Of a stretch of DNA of 64,000 nt, positions 23,008 through 35,384 are shown piece after piece. Each line of letters starts with the position of its first letter. Positions within the stretch are counted from its first letter, which is position 1. The position numbers and the translations under genes were made by a program. Under the pieces are notes generated by a model. It was not told where the DNA came from. It searched no databases and saw only the letters and a program-made list of their open reading frames with translations. Source of the DNA: Euryodendron excelsum (taxonomy: Eukaryota; Streptophyta; Magnoliopsida; Ericales; Pentaphylacaceae). The stretch is from positions 29,371,501 through 29,435,500 of the forward strand of contig CM065397.1 of NCBI GenBank assembly GCA_033060915.1. Direction: 5' to 3'.

Positions 23008-25189
23008 CCAATCCATCCCCCTTGCAAATTCAGATTGAAAAACTGTAGCAAAGCCCCATTAAAGTCACTATAGAAATCTTAAATTCAAAATAACTCTTCA
23101 ACACTGTAACTTCTTTGAAGATTTAACACACCAATTGAAGGTCAAGTTTGAAGCCACAGTGGATTTGAAGACCAAAGGTAACTTTTATTTATATTCTTGT
23201 CTACCCCACTCTCTCTACACCAGCTTGAAGCTCACTTGAGCTTTCTTCTATTTTGATCTCCATCTTCAAATCCCACCTTCTTTGTGTGCTTAAAACAAGT
23301 AAGCCTCTTGGCCATGCCTAGCGATGCTTACAAGACCCACGGTAACCAATAATAATATGGCCTTGAAGCTCTTTTGCTATTTGGTGATACTTTAACCTTG
23401 AATGTTCCTACCATTGTTCTTATGATGTTCATGCATTCATAGTGTCCTTGTTACATGTTCATTACATGTTTTCAAAAGCTCTTTTGGCTTGTTTTCAAAA
23501 ATTGTTATGATTTTCATTTCCAAAAGGTTTGTGATAACGCTTTTAAAATTTCTTTGAAAAATGACTTTCAACTCTTTACTTCTTTCTAGTTGTCTCTCTT
23601 TGAAGTGGTTACCAAGAGCCGTAGTTTACTTCTTTGAGTTGTTTCTAAAACAAACATAAACACTAGGTTGCATTTTTTACAAAAATCATAACTCTCTCTA
23701 GTTGGTTTTTCAAGTGGTTTTTCAAAAATCACAACTCACTTGAGTTAGCTTTCAAGGTTTTTACAAGAACCACAACTCTCTTGAGTTGGTTTTTATAGTT
23801 GTTTTACAAAATTTACAACTATCTTAAGTTGGTTTTTCAAGATGTTTTATAGAAGTGACACTCGTTCAGTGGTTTCTAAAGTATTTTACATGAAATGATA
23901 TATTTTCTCGAATGTTTATAAAAATAGTTTTATATAAAACAATACTCTTTTGAGTGATTTTTAAAATGTTCCACATGAAATGATACAATCACTTGAGGGA
24001 TTTTCAAAATGGTCTTGTATAAAAGGTCATCCCCTTGAATAGTTTTCAAAGCTTTGCACATAAAATCATAGCTTTCAAGAATGATTTTTCAAAATTATTC
24101 ACACAAATGACACTTCCAGGCATCAAAACCCTAGTTCTAAACCATTTTTGAAAAAACCACTAGGTTTCTCAATACCCTACTACAAAACCACTATTTTTTC
24201 CAAAACCCTAGTCCAAAACCATGTTCCAAAAATCACAAGGTTCCCAAAACACTAATTCAAAACCATTTTTCAACAACCCTAAGTTAACCTAATCCTAGTT
24301 AGTAAACCTTAGGAAAACTCAATCTTAGTTAGTAAACCAAATTCTAGTAAACCTAACCCTAGTTAGTAACTCCTAGGTAAACCTAATCCTAGTCAGTAAA
24401 TCCTAGGCTAATCATCCTAACCCTTGTAATAAAACCCTAAGTCTTTAGTCCCAAGTTCCCTAGAACATGATTGGAAATCCAAGTCATTTCTAAACTTGTT
24501 TTTAAAATCTTCTACTTTCTTGAGTTTCCTATATCAAAAATTACTTTTACAATGACTTCCAACTCTTTGCAAACATCCTCTTGGATTTTGTTTCAAGTTA
24601 TTTCTCAAAAGTTTCCTTGTACTTGTGTCAATCGAATGGATACAAGCTTTATATTTCAAAAAGTTACTTTCACAAATGTTTTTTAAGCTCACAATTTAAA
24701 GATGATCCTAATCTTTTCATGATTAGGGTTTTCTAAGAAAGTGAAATATCAAACGAAAACTTCGTTGTTCATATTAGGGTTCCAAGACCCTAAATATTTT
24801 TAAAAACCTTTTTAAAAAATAATTTTTCAAGTTTACATTCTTAGAACAGCCTTAATCTTTCTATGAATAGAGTTTTTAAAGAAAAGTAAGATAATGATAG
24901 TAACCTCTATGGTCCAAACTAGAGTTTCTAAACCCTAATATTTTAAATATATATATATATATATAAAAAGAAGTTTCAAGCCCCTTTTTAAAAAAAAAAT
25001 GTTTTCTCAAAGTCATAACCTTAAAAGAGATTAGTCTATTCTATGATTATTTCTTAAGAGTAATGAAACATTCAAAAAAGCTTTCTACAAGGCAAAGAAA
25101 AATTATTTCTAAAATTTTTCAAGACAAGTCTTCAAAAGGTTCTAACTCCATTCCATTTCGAATTCTATTCGTAAAATAAAAACTTCTTC

Positions 25190-25716
25190 AAGATCTAAGT
25201 GAAGACTAGATCTTGTCAGGCTACGGAAGTGACAGACTGACTCCAAGGTTATGTGCTGTGATTTTACATCGCCTGGAAAAGAAGAGGGAAAGTACTTTAT
25301 ATATAGAGGTAATTGCATTTATTTGGTACAAAGTGTTTTAAAGTCGTGCAAGCCAAAACTCAAATCTAACAATATTATACCATATCGATCCTGAGTCGTG
25401 ACAGAATGGTATCAGAGCCGATCCCAGTAGGAAGTGTGCGAATCTAACCCAACTCGAACATGTGTTGCCCGTAGAGGGGTGGATTGTGAGACCCATGCGG
25501 GTGCACTTGAGCGGAGACAAAATTCTAACAGGCTATGGTAGTGATAGATTGGCTTTAAAGTCATGTGTTGCGATTCCACATCGCTTTGGGAAGGAAATGA
25601 GAAGTGCTATATATGTAAATACTTGTATTATCTACTTGGTATAACGCGTTTTAAAGTCATGCAGGCCAAAATTCAAAGCGGATAATATTGTACCATGTGA
25701 ATCGTGGGTCATGACA
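25190..25716 (+). mobile_element. TRIM retrotransposon (miniature LTR element)
   Basis: Two direct repeats flank a very short internal region. The 3' LTR (25,485-25,716, 232 bp) starts TGTGAGACCCATGC and ends GGGTCATGACA. The 5' LTR (about 25,190-25,403) ends GAGTCGTGACA and has a decayed start. Between them lie an initiator-Met type primer-binding site (25,407-25,419) and a purine-rich GTAGAGGGGTGGAT just before the 3' LTR. Shared words are CACATCGC, GTTTTAAAGTC, and CAGGCTAYGG. No coding capacity. Flanks CTTCT and CCTCT may be the target-site duplication. Confidence 0.8.
25407..25419 (+). other. primer-binding site of the TRIM (tRNA-iMet type)
   Basis: TGGTATCAGAGCC, three bases after the 5' LTR end. 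This is the standard plant initiator-methionine tRNA primer site used by Copia and TRIM elements. Confidence 0.85.
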
Positions 25717-26799
25717 CCTCTAATCCAATATTTCAAATATATTTTAAAAACTTTCTCGAGTTCATTTCAAACTATCTTGAGTTCATTTCAAATATCATTT
25801 CAAAACTCTCTTAAGTTTATTTCAAAAATCATTTTAAAATTCCCTTGAGTTTAGTTCCATTAAGATCAAGTCAAAACTCTCTTGGTTTGAGTTAAAAAAA
25901 TATTCTAAAACCCTCTTGAATCAATTTTAAAACATTCAAAGCTCTCTCGATTTTTTTTTTTTAAAGTCATTTCAAAATTTTCTTGATTCAATTTTTAAAA
26001 ATCATTTCAAAGCTCTATTGTCATTTTAAGAACACATTTTCAAAACTCTCTTAAGTTCATTTTTTATTTGTGCACTTTCACGAACTACGACTAATCTGAT
26101 TCTTGCCAAATGAGATATATAAACAACCTAAAAAAAATTTTAAGTGCAGTCATCCGTCCTTCAAATAAACCCTTTTTTAAAACTTCCTTTTTCATCAAAT
26201 CCTTTTTGCAAAATTCTATTAAACTTTCTATTTTCAAAGCCATTTTTAAAATGTTTTCAGAAAGATACATCATGCATCATTCATCCCTAAAATGATGATA
26301 AAATTTTATTTTCAAAAATAATTGAGTGAATATCAATAATTAAAGATTCGTGAGTAGATTAAAGGTGTAGAAACATGTAGGTACTGATTTCTATCGAACG
26401 GAGTAAGTTGGTGATCTTTTGATACTTTCCCTACGCATAACCAATATTCAGACTAAAGATTTTTAGAATGGAAACCAATCCAGAGTCATGTTTTTAAAAG
26501 GACTTTAAAATGTTTTCAAAAGACTGTTAAAAACCTTATTTCCTAAAATCTTGTCTAGAAGGCATTTTTTAAATTATTATCAAAAAACTTACATTTAATT
26601 TTCATATTATACTTAATTTTAAGTTATCTAATACATATTTAATCATGTTAAGTGACAATTTTAAAACTTTTTCAAAGCGTCTTTTAATGTTGAAACCCTT
26701 GTCGCACTTAATCGTTTTAAACAATAAGTTCTACGAAAGAAAGGATCGATCGACCTTTCACTGAACCGAGAGATGCACCTCGCAAAACCATGACACGAC

Positions 26800-29700
26800 G
26801 CTTATCATAGCCTAAAAGAACAAAATTAAAAATAACATTTTGGGGCGTCACTTCAGCTGTCTAAACGAATTACTCTCATATGTCTAAATCCCTGCCTGCA
26901 GGTCGCCCTCAGCATGCACCTCTAGTCGTGAACCATAATATCAATGTTTTCAGAATATTACAAGCAACCCCTCCTCTTCGTCTACTTCTAATTTTACTTT
27001 TGTACCATTCTATTTTCTATTTTGTCTCTTTTGGAGATTCTGGAAAACTTCTTTCTGGTTTGGGGAGGGAATTAGTTTACTTGCTCTGAAAAATTTTAGG
27101 TTATGTAATTGCAATTTTACTTGAGGTTCGTTCGTAATTAGATATTAACACGGAAGTAAGCACTGGCGGCCCCTTGTATATGATTAGTTGCGCTATTTAA
27201 TTTACCTAAAAGCCTCGAAGCAGAAAAAGCAACAGCACCAAGAGAATTCTGGAAGCATGCATCTTGTTAGCAATGTTCGACGACGACACATTAGAGGAGT
27301 CATTGGTCGTGGCTTGGCCATTGATTTCCACATTGGAGGGGCAAGCTAGGTGTTGTCTTTATCCCCGCCCCTCACAATTTTTAACAAGTTTCTATTTAGA
27401 GTAATGCAAGGGCCATGTGTTTTTTTACCAATTTTTCAACACAGATAAACACAAGTAAATAAATCTCACTTATACTGGATAATGTAAATCTCATCACCTT
27501 GTATCTATTTGTGATGAAAATACAGTAAAAAAAAACTAGTTGCTGTAGCATTGTTTTTCTATTTATGTCTTATCCAATTGGCCTCCAATATTTTTCGCAT
27601 AATCATATGCATGGTAGAGCTTAGCTTAATTGTCTAATTAACGTAGTTATCGGGATGGATGTCATTCTCTACCCTTACAGCCTGTATTAGTATATAGGCA
27701 AGGCATAAATTATTATCTCAAATCTAAAAAAGAGGAGCGTCAATTGGTATAAGTTTTACGTAATTCGGCTATATAGAATTTTTGGTGGGGGGGGGTTGTT
27801 TGGATATGGGCCCTCCAAAGTGTCGAGATTTTCCTCTATACTCAACAGATTTTCAGATATTTAGAATATAGTATCATATATTCATCTAAAGTTTTCCCTA
27901 GAATTAGAAAGAAAAAAAAAATTATTAACCCTTCTTTCAAGAAAAAAAGTTCCTTGGCCCCTTCCCTAACCAGAAATTTTGGGTCTGGCACTACATTTGG
28001 GCAATGTGCATGGGCACCCGAATCCTAGCAAGTGTACCAACATTAAATTTGTTTATTACAAGGCTCTGTCTCATGTTGGAACGAACCATTTTTCTACTTC
28101 AACGACAGCAATATGACAACAATGACGTTTTTAAATTTGTAATTATTCTTGTTTCCATAGAAAAATGAAAACAAAAATTTCAAAATGATTACAAACAAGT
28201 AAGTTTTTAACAGAGTTAACAATTATATATAAATATAGATATAGATATAGCAGGAGAAGGGGGGAAAAGAAAAGAAAAAAAAGCAGAGTATGATGGTTTG
28301 TTAATTGAAACTGACTTGGTTTTTGTTGGTAGTAAGTTACGCACACGTGTATGGCACCACTGTGGTGTGGTGTGGAGTGGTGTGGTGTAAGACAGCACCA
28401 CGAGATTTTTGTATTATATATACTTTACATTAGATGGCCTATTAGAGGAAAGGAACGCAACGGAGTGGTATCCATTAGCTGGGATCAGGGAGCAAAATAT
28501 AAAAGAATATACGGTGACAATATTATTGGGTTGGGTTGGGGGCTCCCAATTCCTTCAATTTTTTTTTTTTTTTTGTTTTTTGAGTGAGTGAGTGAGTGAC
28601 TCATGACACGAGAATCGCATGCGTGCTTGCTTGCGTGCGTCCTTGCATGTTGGCCACTTCTTATCTCCAACAAAAAACAACGCCCACTCATACTCTCTCA
28701 CCTGTTACCCAATTTTCCCATCCTTCCCAATAAAAGCATTTCGTTCCTACATATTCCGAAAATGCCATTCCCTTGATATTTATTTTATATATATAGAACA
28801 TTTCCCAAGTTACGTATTTTAACTTAATAAGTATTATATATATATATATATATATTATTTTAGCATTGCGTTTTTAGCTCCGCATACAAAAACCAACGAC
28901 TCTTTTAGCATGCGTTTCAAAGGGGGAAAAAAAAATATTAGTAACTATAGTTTAGTCATTGCCAAGAAGTCACTAATTAGATTAAATAAGACTAAATTGG
29001 TTTACATCATAAAAATATGACAGTAAACTTTTGAAACTATAGTACAGATCCTATTCTATATCATAAAAAAATGACAGTAAATTGTAAAATACATAACATT
29101 GTTCCTTATCACATTATTAAGTGGCAAATATGGAGAAATTTCTCTGTATCTTGATTCATATCACTAGTAACATTTCAGTATCTACTATTGTTTGACTTAG
29201 ACTTTTGACTTTTACACAGACTTTGTTTTATCTAATCAAATCATACCGCCAATAGAGTTCTATATATTTATTACAATTATGGGACTCCCAAGAACTCACT
29301 ATGCATATATGGAGAGTGAAGATGACTCTTTCAAGGAAATAATGTACAAGAAACTTATAGCATGAGACCAGCCAATTTAACAACAATACCTTCTTCTTCT
29401 TCTTTTTTTTTTTTTTTAAGGGTGGGGGAGTGTGAAAACTAATTTAATATATACCTTAAAAACAAAGTTCAAATATAAGATTTACAGTTAAAAGATACAT
29501 ATACGCGCACACATATATGAGTGAGAGAGAAACCGAGAGGGGTATGAGAATCACAAATAAAAAATGGAAACAAGGGCAAGAAAAAAATAAAAAAAGCATT
29601 TACCTATGTGTACACATGCACACATATATACATGCATATTTATTTAGATCAAAAGAGGAACCAAAAAAAAATGATAATTTTATTCTATTTTTCTTTCTTT

Positions 29701-30700
29701 CTTTGTTCATATTTATTTATTGGATCTTGCCTTAGGCATATGTTAAGGATCAACTAATGTAATAGAATTCATACAAAATACAAATTACATGAGAGACATT
29801 CATTTAAGAATTGTAGATAAGATAGAATATGACATAATGCACTCACCTTCTAATACAAATGCTGCATTAATGAGAAGTTTGAATTTTTAAATCTATTACA
29901 ATTTGTCAAAACTATCCCTAAGATATCATTAATATAAATAAATAACACATTTTAAATCAAACTTTGTATGATAAACTTAATAATAAATTCAAACTTATAT
30001 GAATATAATACTACTTTTTTAATCTTTATCCTAAAAAATATAATTACACACTCACACACACATGTATATATTTATTTGACACGTCTTTCAATTTTTATAT
30101 TTAGCCATTTATTTTACTATATCAATTCTTTTTGCCGTTTTGATTCGTCATGGAATTTTTAGATATTTGTCGGGTAATTTTGATATGCAATAGTATTAAT
30201 TTAATTCAGTTGTTTCAAAATTTCTTTTCTAAATGATTTTTATATTATTTGCAATTAAAATAATTAAAATGATATGTAGACTTAATAGGATTATATCTAG
30301 AATTTAAAATACATAGGACAATATAAATGCTGAGAATATATCAACAACCTCATTAATTACGTTATTAAAAAAAGTCATTAAAGCTTAAGAGTTAATGATT
30401 TGTTTTTCAAAAAAAGATAAATACATTAAGTCTCTCCTTAACATATGCCTTTAGAGCATATGTTAACATTTGCTTTATCTATTTTGTTTATTCAGTTTTT
30501 TCCCGTTGTGAGCACTCACTTACCAATTTCGTAAATATACCAAACAGCGAAGGCGTATGTTCAGATAAATAGAACCAAAAGAACACAACTCTCACATGAT
30601 TAGGCTTATATCTCTAATTTAGCAGGAAAGTGGGGGGTTTGCTTTTTTGTCCTAGATCACTCAGGTTGGATGTTGCATTCAAACAAGTCCATGTACATTC
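26800..30700. other. AT-rich intergenic DNA upstream of the DUF599 gene
   Basis: No supportable gene. It holds a GTGTGGTGTGGAGTGGTGT simple stretch (28,365-28,388), GAGT repeats (28,581-28,599), an (AT)n run (28,840-28,858), and a local near-duplication of ATCATAAAAATATGACAGTAAA (29,007 and 29,062). A 69-codon frame from 26,880 and a conserved-looking stretch near 27,260-27,350 show no recognisable domain. Confidence 0.4.
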
Positions 30701-30711
30701 TTCTTACTCTC

Positions 30712-30828
30712 TGTATATATATATTGCTTCAGAGACTCCAAAGGACGTTAAAGTAGAGGACCTATATATAGACCCCCGCGCAAATACAAATACAAATACA
30801 AATACGAGAGAGAGAGAGAGAGAGAGAG
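30712..30828 (+). promoter_or_regulatory. core promoter and 5' UTR of the DUF599 gene
   Basis: Two TATA candidates, TGTATATATATATTG (30,712-30,726) and CTATATATAG (30,762-30,771), lie upstream of the start codon. Four CAAATA repeats (from about 30,781) and a (GA)n run (30,804-30,828) run up to the ATG; GA runs are common in plant 5' UTRs. Confidence 0.5.
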
Positions 30829-33558
30829 ATGGAATGGAAGAAATGTTACTTAGATGTGATACTGGTGCCCTTGGGGTTGCTGGTAACGATGGGTTATCAT
30901 GTGTGGTTATGGCATAAGGTTCGAACCCAACCGCTCTCCACCATCAGTGGAACCACTGCCACCGCTAGAAGGTTGTGGGTCTCAGCCATCATGAAGGTAA
31001 GTACGTAAACAAACACCTGCCCGCCTGCCTCTACTGGCATTGACAGTTTCCACTTTTTCCAGTCTCCATCATCTCAAATCTCAGAACTACTTTTTCTATT
31101 TCCACACAATTCAAATTTTCAGATTTTGATTTATGCAAGAATTATTTGATTTCACGTAGTGAGTTGAGGAACATGGTATAGGTGAATTACAAGCTTAAGC
31201 AGATCGATTGTTGCTTGCCATTTCTTTGGCCTACTCTGTCTTATTACAGTCACTACTATATCACCCTCTCTCTTTTCTTTCCGAAAGGCACTTAGAAGCC
31301 AAGTTTAGCTAGAGCGGGTGGCTGTCACCGGTAACACTTTGGAACAAAATGTTTAAATCTAATATATTGCCGGCTCAATCAAGTTCTCTGGGCTGGGTTT
31401 GCGCATTAGATTGGCAATCCATGTCAGAACGTTAGGGTGTGTGCGTGAAAAAAGTATTTAATAGTAATGGTATGCCCATAAAAGTTAGATCCTTTTATTA
31501 TGGCAAATGCTATTCTGACAAATAAATAAATAAAACTTATACAAAAAATCATGTAAGATGTGGCAGTTTCATTTTTGGTATTTTGTTTTTAAATGAATAG
31601 TTTTCATTCAATCACATCATTCTGGTGATAAATTCTGTATGAATCTTTTGTTTGTATGTCATTACTCCTTTATGAGTTATACCTGGATTTCTGTAAAAAA
31701 AAATTCTAATATACTAAAAGCTCACTATTTCATGAACTTGGAGGCAATTTTCAAGAATGGATGGCATACCAATTACCATCTGAAGATGCAGTAGGCGCTT
31801 CAACAGAGAGCCTAAACTACTAATATAAGTGAGCTTGATCAATCATCACTTTTAAACCGTTCCAGTAGCCAAGCAATAAGGGGTTAAATTCTGGGACGAA
31901 CCGTGAACTTGGATGTTTTGGGTTCAACTCTCTTTGGTAACTCAAGAACTTAAGATACATGTAGTTTGTGGTTAATTGTAAACATCCATGGTTTACTCTG
32001 TTGGGGTAGGTCTAATGTGGTCCTACTAGAAACTTCAAACGTATAATTAGGTTTTTCTTTTTTTGTCTTTTGGATCGGAGACATATGATTAGAATAGCAA
32101 TAGCAAATTACATTTGACAAAAAAAAAGGAATCAATTAATATACAAAAATTATGTATTCGGTTTTTTTATTCAAATTAATATTCATTTTTCTTGTACATC
32201 GTTTAATCATATATGTAGGTGCTAATATATATGGTAAGATATACAAGCACTAGTTCCGTGTACATTCCTTAGATAAAACTTGTTGAAATTCCGAAACAGT
32301 TTTAATAATGCTATAAAATCATATACCATGCTTGCGTCTAGTGACTGAGTGTAATCTGGAATAGAATTCCCACAGAATGCTGATTAAAATTATTATTCTA
32401 GCTTCGTTGAAATTCATGATCAGAGGCAACCATATATAGTTGGATAACTTTTCTTTGTTGTGCTGAAGGATGGTTTTATTTGCACCTTTCAGGAACAGTT
32501 ATTAATTAGGCAGTAAAGTACCCTGAATGGCTTGCCATGTGTGGACCAACTTTATTTTAACCACAGGGGGACTATATATTTTGTAGGCCAAACATTTTGT
32601 TATATATTTATATTATTATAAAGCAAACTCTTGAGTTTAGTGAAGCTGGTAAAACTCTAAATTTAAAAAAATATCACTTTTATGTACAGACCAAAACATC
32701 TTCAAAAATCACATAAATTACTAACATTGTGCATATCTTTATTTAACTCAAAAGGTAAAAAAATAAAATACTAATTTAGGTTTTGTAACCGCCTACTAAT
32801 CCTCACCTATTTGTTCTCTCTCACTTGCTTAAATTAACTATCCCAAATTAACCACCCATGTAGTGAGGGCACCCATTCTAACATATATATATATATATAT
32901 ATATATGTTCTATATGCCATGCCAATCAGAAAAATTTTGGTGGGAATAAGATGTCCTTTTCTGACTTTATTTGGGGTTTGGGCAGGACAATGAGAAGAAG
33001 AACATCTTGGCCGTCCAGACACTTCGAAACATGATAATGGGATCAACATTGATGGCCACTACATCGATCCTTCTCTGTTCGGGCCTGGCCGCTGTCATAA
33101 GCAGTACATACAGTGTGAAGAAGCCACTCAACGACACAGTTTACGGTGGCCATGGGGAATTCATGGTGGCACTGAAATACGTGACGCTTCTCCTCATCTT
33201 CCTCTTCTCATTCATCAGCCACTCGTTGTCAATCAGGTATGTGAACCAGGTGAACTTCCTCATCAACTGCCCACAGCCACAGGACGAGGAGGAGGAGGAG
33301 GAGATCATCGTAACCCCAGAGTTCGTGTCGGACCTACTCGACAAAGGCTTCATTCTTAACACTGTGGGGAACAGGCTCTTTTACGCAGCACTTCCTCTTC
33401 TGCTTTGGATTTTCGGGCCTGTGCTGGTTTTCTTGTGTTCTGTCACTCTGGTCACAGTGCTCTACAACCTCGACTTTGTGTTTGGAAATGGAAAGGGAAA
33501 GGGAAAGGGAAAGGGAAAGGTGGATGAGATTGGAAATGCAGACTTCGAATCCGTGTAA
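30829..33558 (+). CDS. DUF599 domain membrane protein, two exons
   Basis: Exon 1 is 30,829-30,996 (56 codons), ending ATGAAG before GTAAGT. Exon 2 is 32,986-33,558, starting after TTTGGGCAG. The phase-0 intron is 1,989 bp and the product is 246 aa, a normal length for plant DUF599 (PF04654) proteins. Family-typical text includes ILVPLG (11-16), RRLWVSAIMK (47-56), KKNILAVQTLRNMIMGSTLM (60-79), NTVGNRLFYAALPLLLWIFG (181-200). Likely membrane segments are about 10-28, 75-98, 117-139 and 186-215, so a small multi-pass membrane protein of unknown biochemical role. The loop after the third segment carries D plus six E (156-162). The tail after NLDFVFGN is (GK)n, encoded by a GGGAAA hexamer repeat; it is less conserved and probably polymorphic. 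The start is the only ATG in frame before ILVPLG and follows the 5' UTR GA run. No defect seen. Confidence 0.92.
31485..31840. repeat. repeat-derived stretch in the DUF599 intron
   Basis: 31,485-31,690 has loosely inverted ends (TTATACAAAAAATCATGTAA against AAGATTCATACAGAATTTA on the other strand) like a decayed MITE. 31,710-31,840 resembles 48,430-48,590 (both contain CATGAACTTGGAGG then TTTCAA.GATGGATG). Boundaries are uncertain. Confidence 0.35.
32882..32908. repeat. (AT)n microsatellite in the DUF599 intron
   Basis: AT run about 80 bp before the splice acceptor of exon 2. Confidence 0.85.
33488..33520 (+). repeat. GGGAAA hexamer repeat inside the DUF599 coding region
   Basis: About five in-frame hexamers encode the Gly-Lys tail. 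Gain or loss of units would keep the frame. Confidence 0.85.
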
Positions 33559-34600
33559 AAGACATTATATGTGGATGGGAAGATTTGGTTGATTATTACG
33601 TGTATGTCATTGACCATTAATATAACTTGCTTTTTGCTTGTAATTATTTTGTTTCTCATAAGTGCAGTTTACTCCAAATAATAATCAACGTAATCTTTGT
33701 TGTAGTGCATGGCACTAAAATGATCGTTTGTGAACCTACAAAATACATGACAATGATAATATTTTAATAAGTTCAGATGAAACTTGATTACAGCATACAG
33801 ACAAAAACAATGTAGTTGAAAACTACTGTTGACTTTGGAAAGCAAAATAAATTGTTTCAATTAACTTATATTACTTGTACAAGTAAAATAATTTGTCATA
33901 ATCTTTGTTTGTATTCGGCTGCTGGCATTATCTTCAACTTGTCCAATACATTATTCTCTATATACTTTTTTTTTGGTACGGAACTGCTCTTATTTTAATT
34001 GAGTTTCACTATTTCAATTAGTAAACAATTTCATCCATTAACCTTCTTATATGGTTCATCAATTTAATTGCAGAATTAAGGGTCGATACCCATGTAGTTA
34101 GTGGGTGCCGATCATTGCAGTTCGATTCTGTTATAGCTTGTCCGTTTTCCTCAGTTTGATTCTAAGTTAGCTAGTTGATATACCGAACTAGTCTAGAACC
34201 AACACTTTTTAATAGGTTCGGGAAGCATTCTGCTGCGTCTCCACAGCAATTGTTTCGTCAGTGCATGAGAGTTTGTAATCTATTCAACAATGATACAAGT
34301 ACTTTAGGCGATGTGGGATTTGAGAACACGAATAATTTAAGAAAATTCTGGCCCCACCAAAACAGAACCTGAGAAAAATTGATCTGCCTTACGAGCCTCC
34401 ATTAATGTTCACCTGGGATGGGGAAAAGGGAAAACCTCCATTGATGTTCACTTAGGAAAAGAGAAGTATTTAAAGGTTAAAAACACTCAAACGCTGACTG
34501 TTAGTTTTTGTGTAATGTGTAACTACGATCTGTCAATTTTTCTGATCTCTCTAATATGTTGCCCATTGGTTTATTACTGGGTCTTCGAACTCGTTGAGAA
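33559..34600. other. 3' flank of the DUF599 gene
   Basis: AT-rich, no gene seen. 34,000-34,130 is similar to 49,985-50,140 (shared words TTAATTGAGTT, ATTTCAATTA, TTAACCTTCTTA, GATACC.ATGT), so a short dispersed repeat is present. A clear AATAAA signal is not evident close to the stop codon. Confidence 0.4.
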
Positions 34601-34608
34601 GAAGAAAC

Positions 34609-34800
34609 TTAAATTATGAAGAAAGTCAATAGAAACTCCCAAGTCCCAATTCTAGCAACAAAAAGCATATCAATGATCAGATCCACAAAAATCTTAGAAT
34701 GGGAAACCATTAGTAATAGAAGAACACATCCCAATAGCACCAAATGAGCAGCAGTGAAAAGAGAGAGAGAGCTAGCTGACATTTGTTTAGATAAACCCAT
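34609..34800 (-). CDS. possible small membrane or secreted peptide
   Basis: A minus-strand frame from ATG at 34,800 (an earlier in-frame ATG is at 34,818) gives 63 aa. The N-terminus is MGLSKQMSASS, followed by a strongly hydrophobic run HLVLLGCVLLLLMVSHSK (about 19-36) that could be a signal peptide or anchor. A TATA word (CTTTATATATGTATAC on -) lies about 100 bp upstream and the leader contains CTCTGTCTCTCTC text, both gene-like. I do not recognise a family and the distal half lacks low-complexity or cysteine motifs. It may be the first exon of a spliced gene or a chance frame. Confidence 0.25.
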   Translation of the reverse strand: MGLSKQMSASSLSLFTAAHLVLLGCVLLLLMVSHSKIFVDLIIDMLFVARIGTWEFLLTFFII

Positions 34801-35384
34801 CTTGGGGATGATGATCAAACCCCTATGAGGTAATCTTCATAAGAGAGAGACAGAGATGGCATGCGAATGAGATCCACCATCAACAAAACCATACGTATAC
34901 ATATATAAAGCTAGTGTACGTAACGTTTATTTGCTCTTCTCCTTTGCCAGTTCCCCCCCATTTGTTTTTACTCTTTTTTTCTTGTCCCACATTGAATATC
35001 TGCCCATTTGACCGCAGGTTTGAGACGCAACAGTGGGCTTAAGCAGTCGCAGGGGCTAGCTGCTTGAACAAACTAGTACTCTTTTAGTAATAGGCCTCTT
35101 GTATCCAAGAGTTATAAAAAAACCATTTGATAAACAAACGGTTCAGAACCGAACCCAACCGAATGAGTTAAGTTTGGTTTGGTTCAGTTCTCAAAGGTGA
35201 TGGTTCAATCCTTGGTAAAATTTTATGGAGCCAATTTAGCTCGGTTGGGTTTTAGGTTGAGTGTCAACCCGAGCCAAACTGACCCATATGCTCCGCTAAC
35301 TAATATTTTGATTATTGAAGTATTGGGTTTAACTCTCTCATCTCTCTCCTCCAATGGTCTCTCTCCCTCTCTCCTCTCTTCTCC

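Larger units (their letters stand above)
13641..26795 (+). mobile_element. LTR D, probable 3' LTR of element A, heavily interrupted
   Basis: It begins TGTTAGCACC (compare TGTAAGCACC in B). It then jumps at once to the equivalent of B position 1,141 (GCCTGCTAGCCC-like text), so about 590 bp of U3 is missing. It follows B through the U3 blocks (13,650-13,955 and 22,000-22,800), a TATA box (22,998) and the long U5. It ends in decayed text near ATGACACGACG. Interruptions are a LINE relic (13,957-14,628), antisense LTR E with LTR G inside it (14,629-21,951), and a TRIM (about 25,190-25,716). I found no matching flanking duplication, as expected for a 3' LTR whose partner lies outside the window. 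Confidence 0.55.

Noticed and set aside
26838..26870. Primer-binding site after LTR D (GGGGCGTCACTTCAGCTGTC)
   Set aside because: It lies about 45 bp past the LTR end and matches the TGGCGACT-type site poorly; D fits better as a 3' LTR.
26880..27089. 69-aa frame with hydrophobic middle
   Set aside because: No family, no promoter signal, adjacent to a decayed LTR edge; chance frame is more likely.
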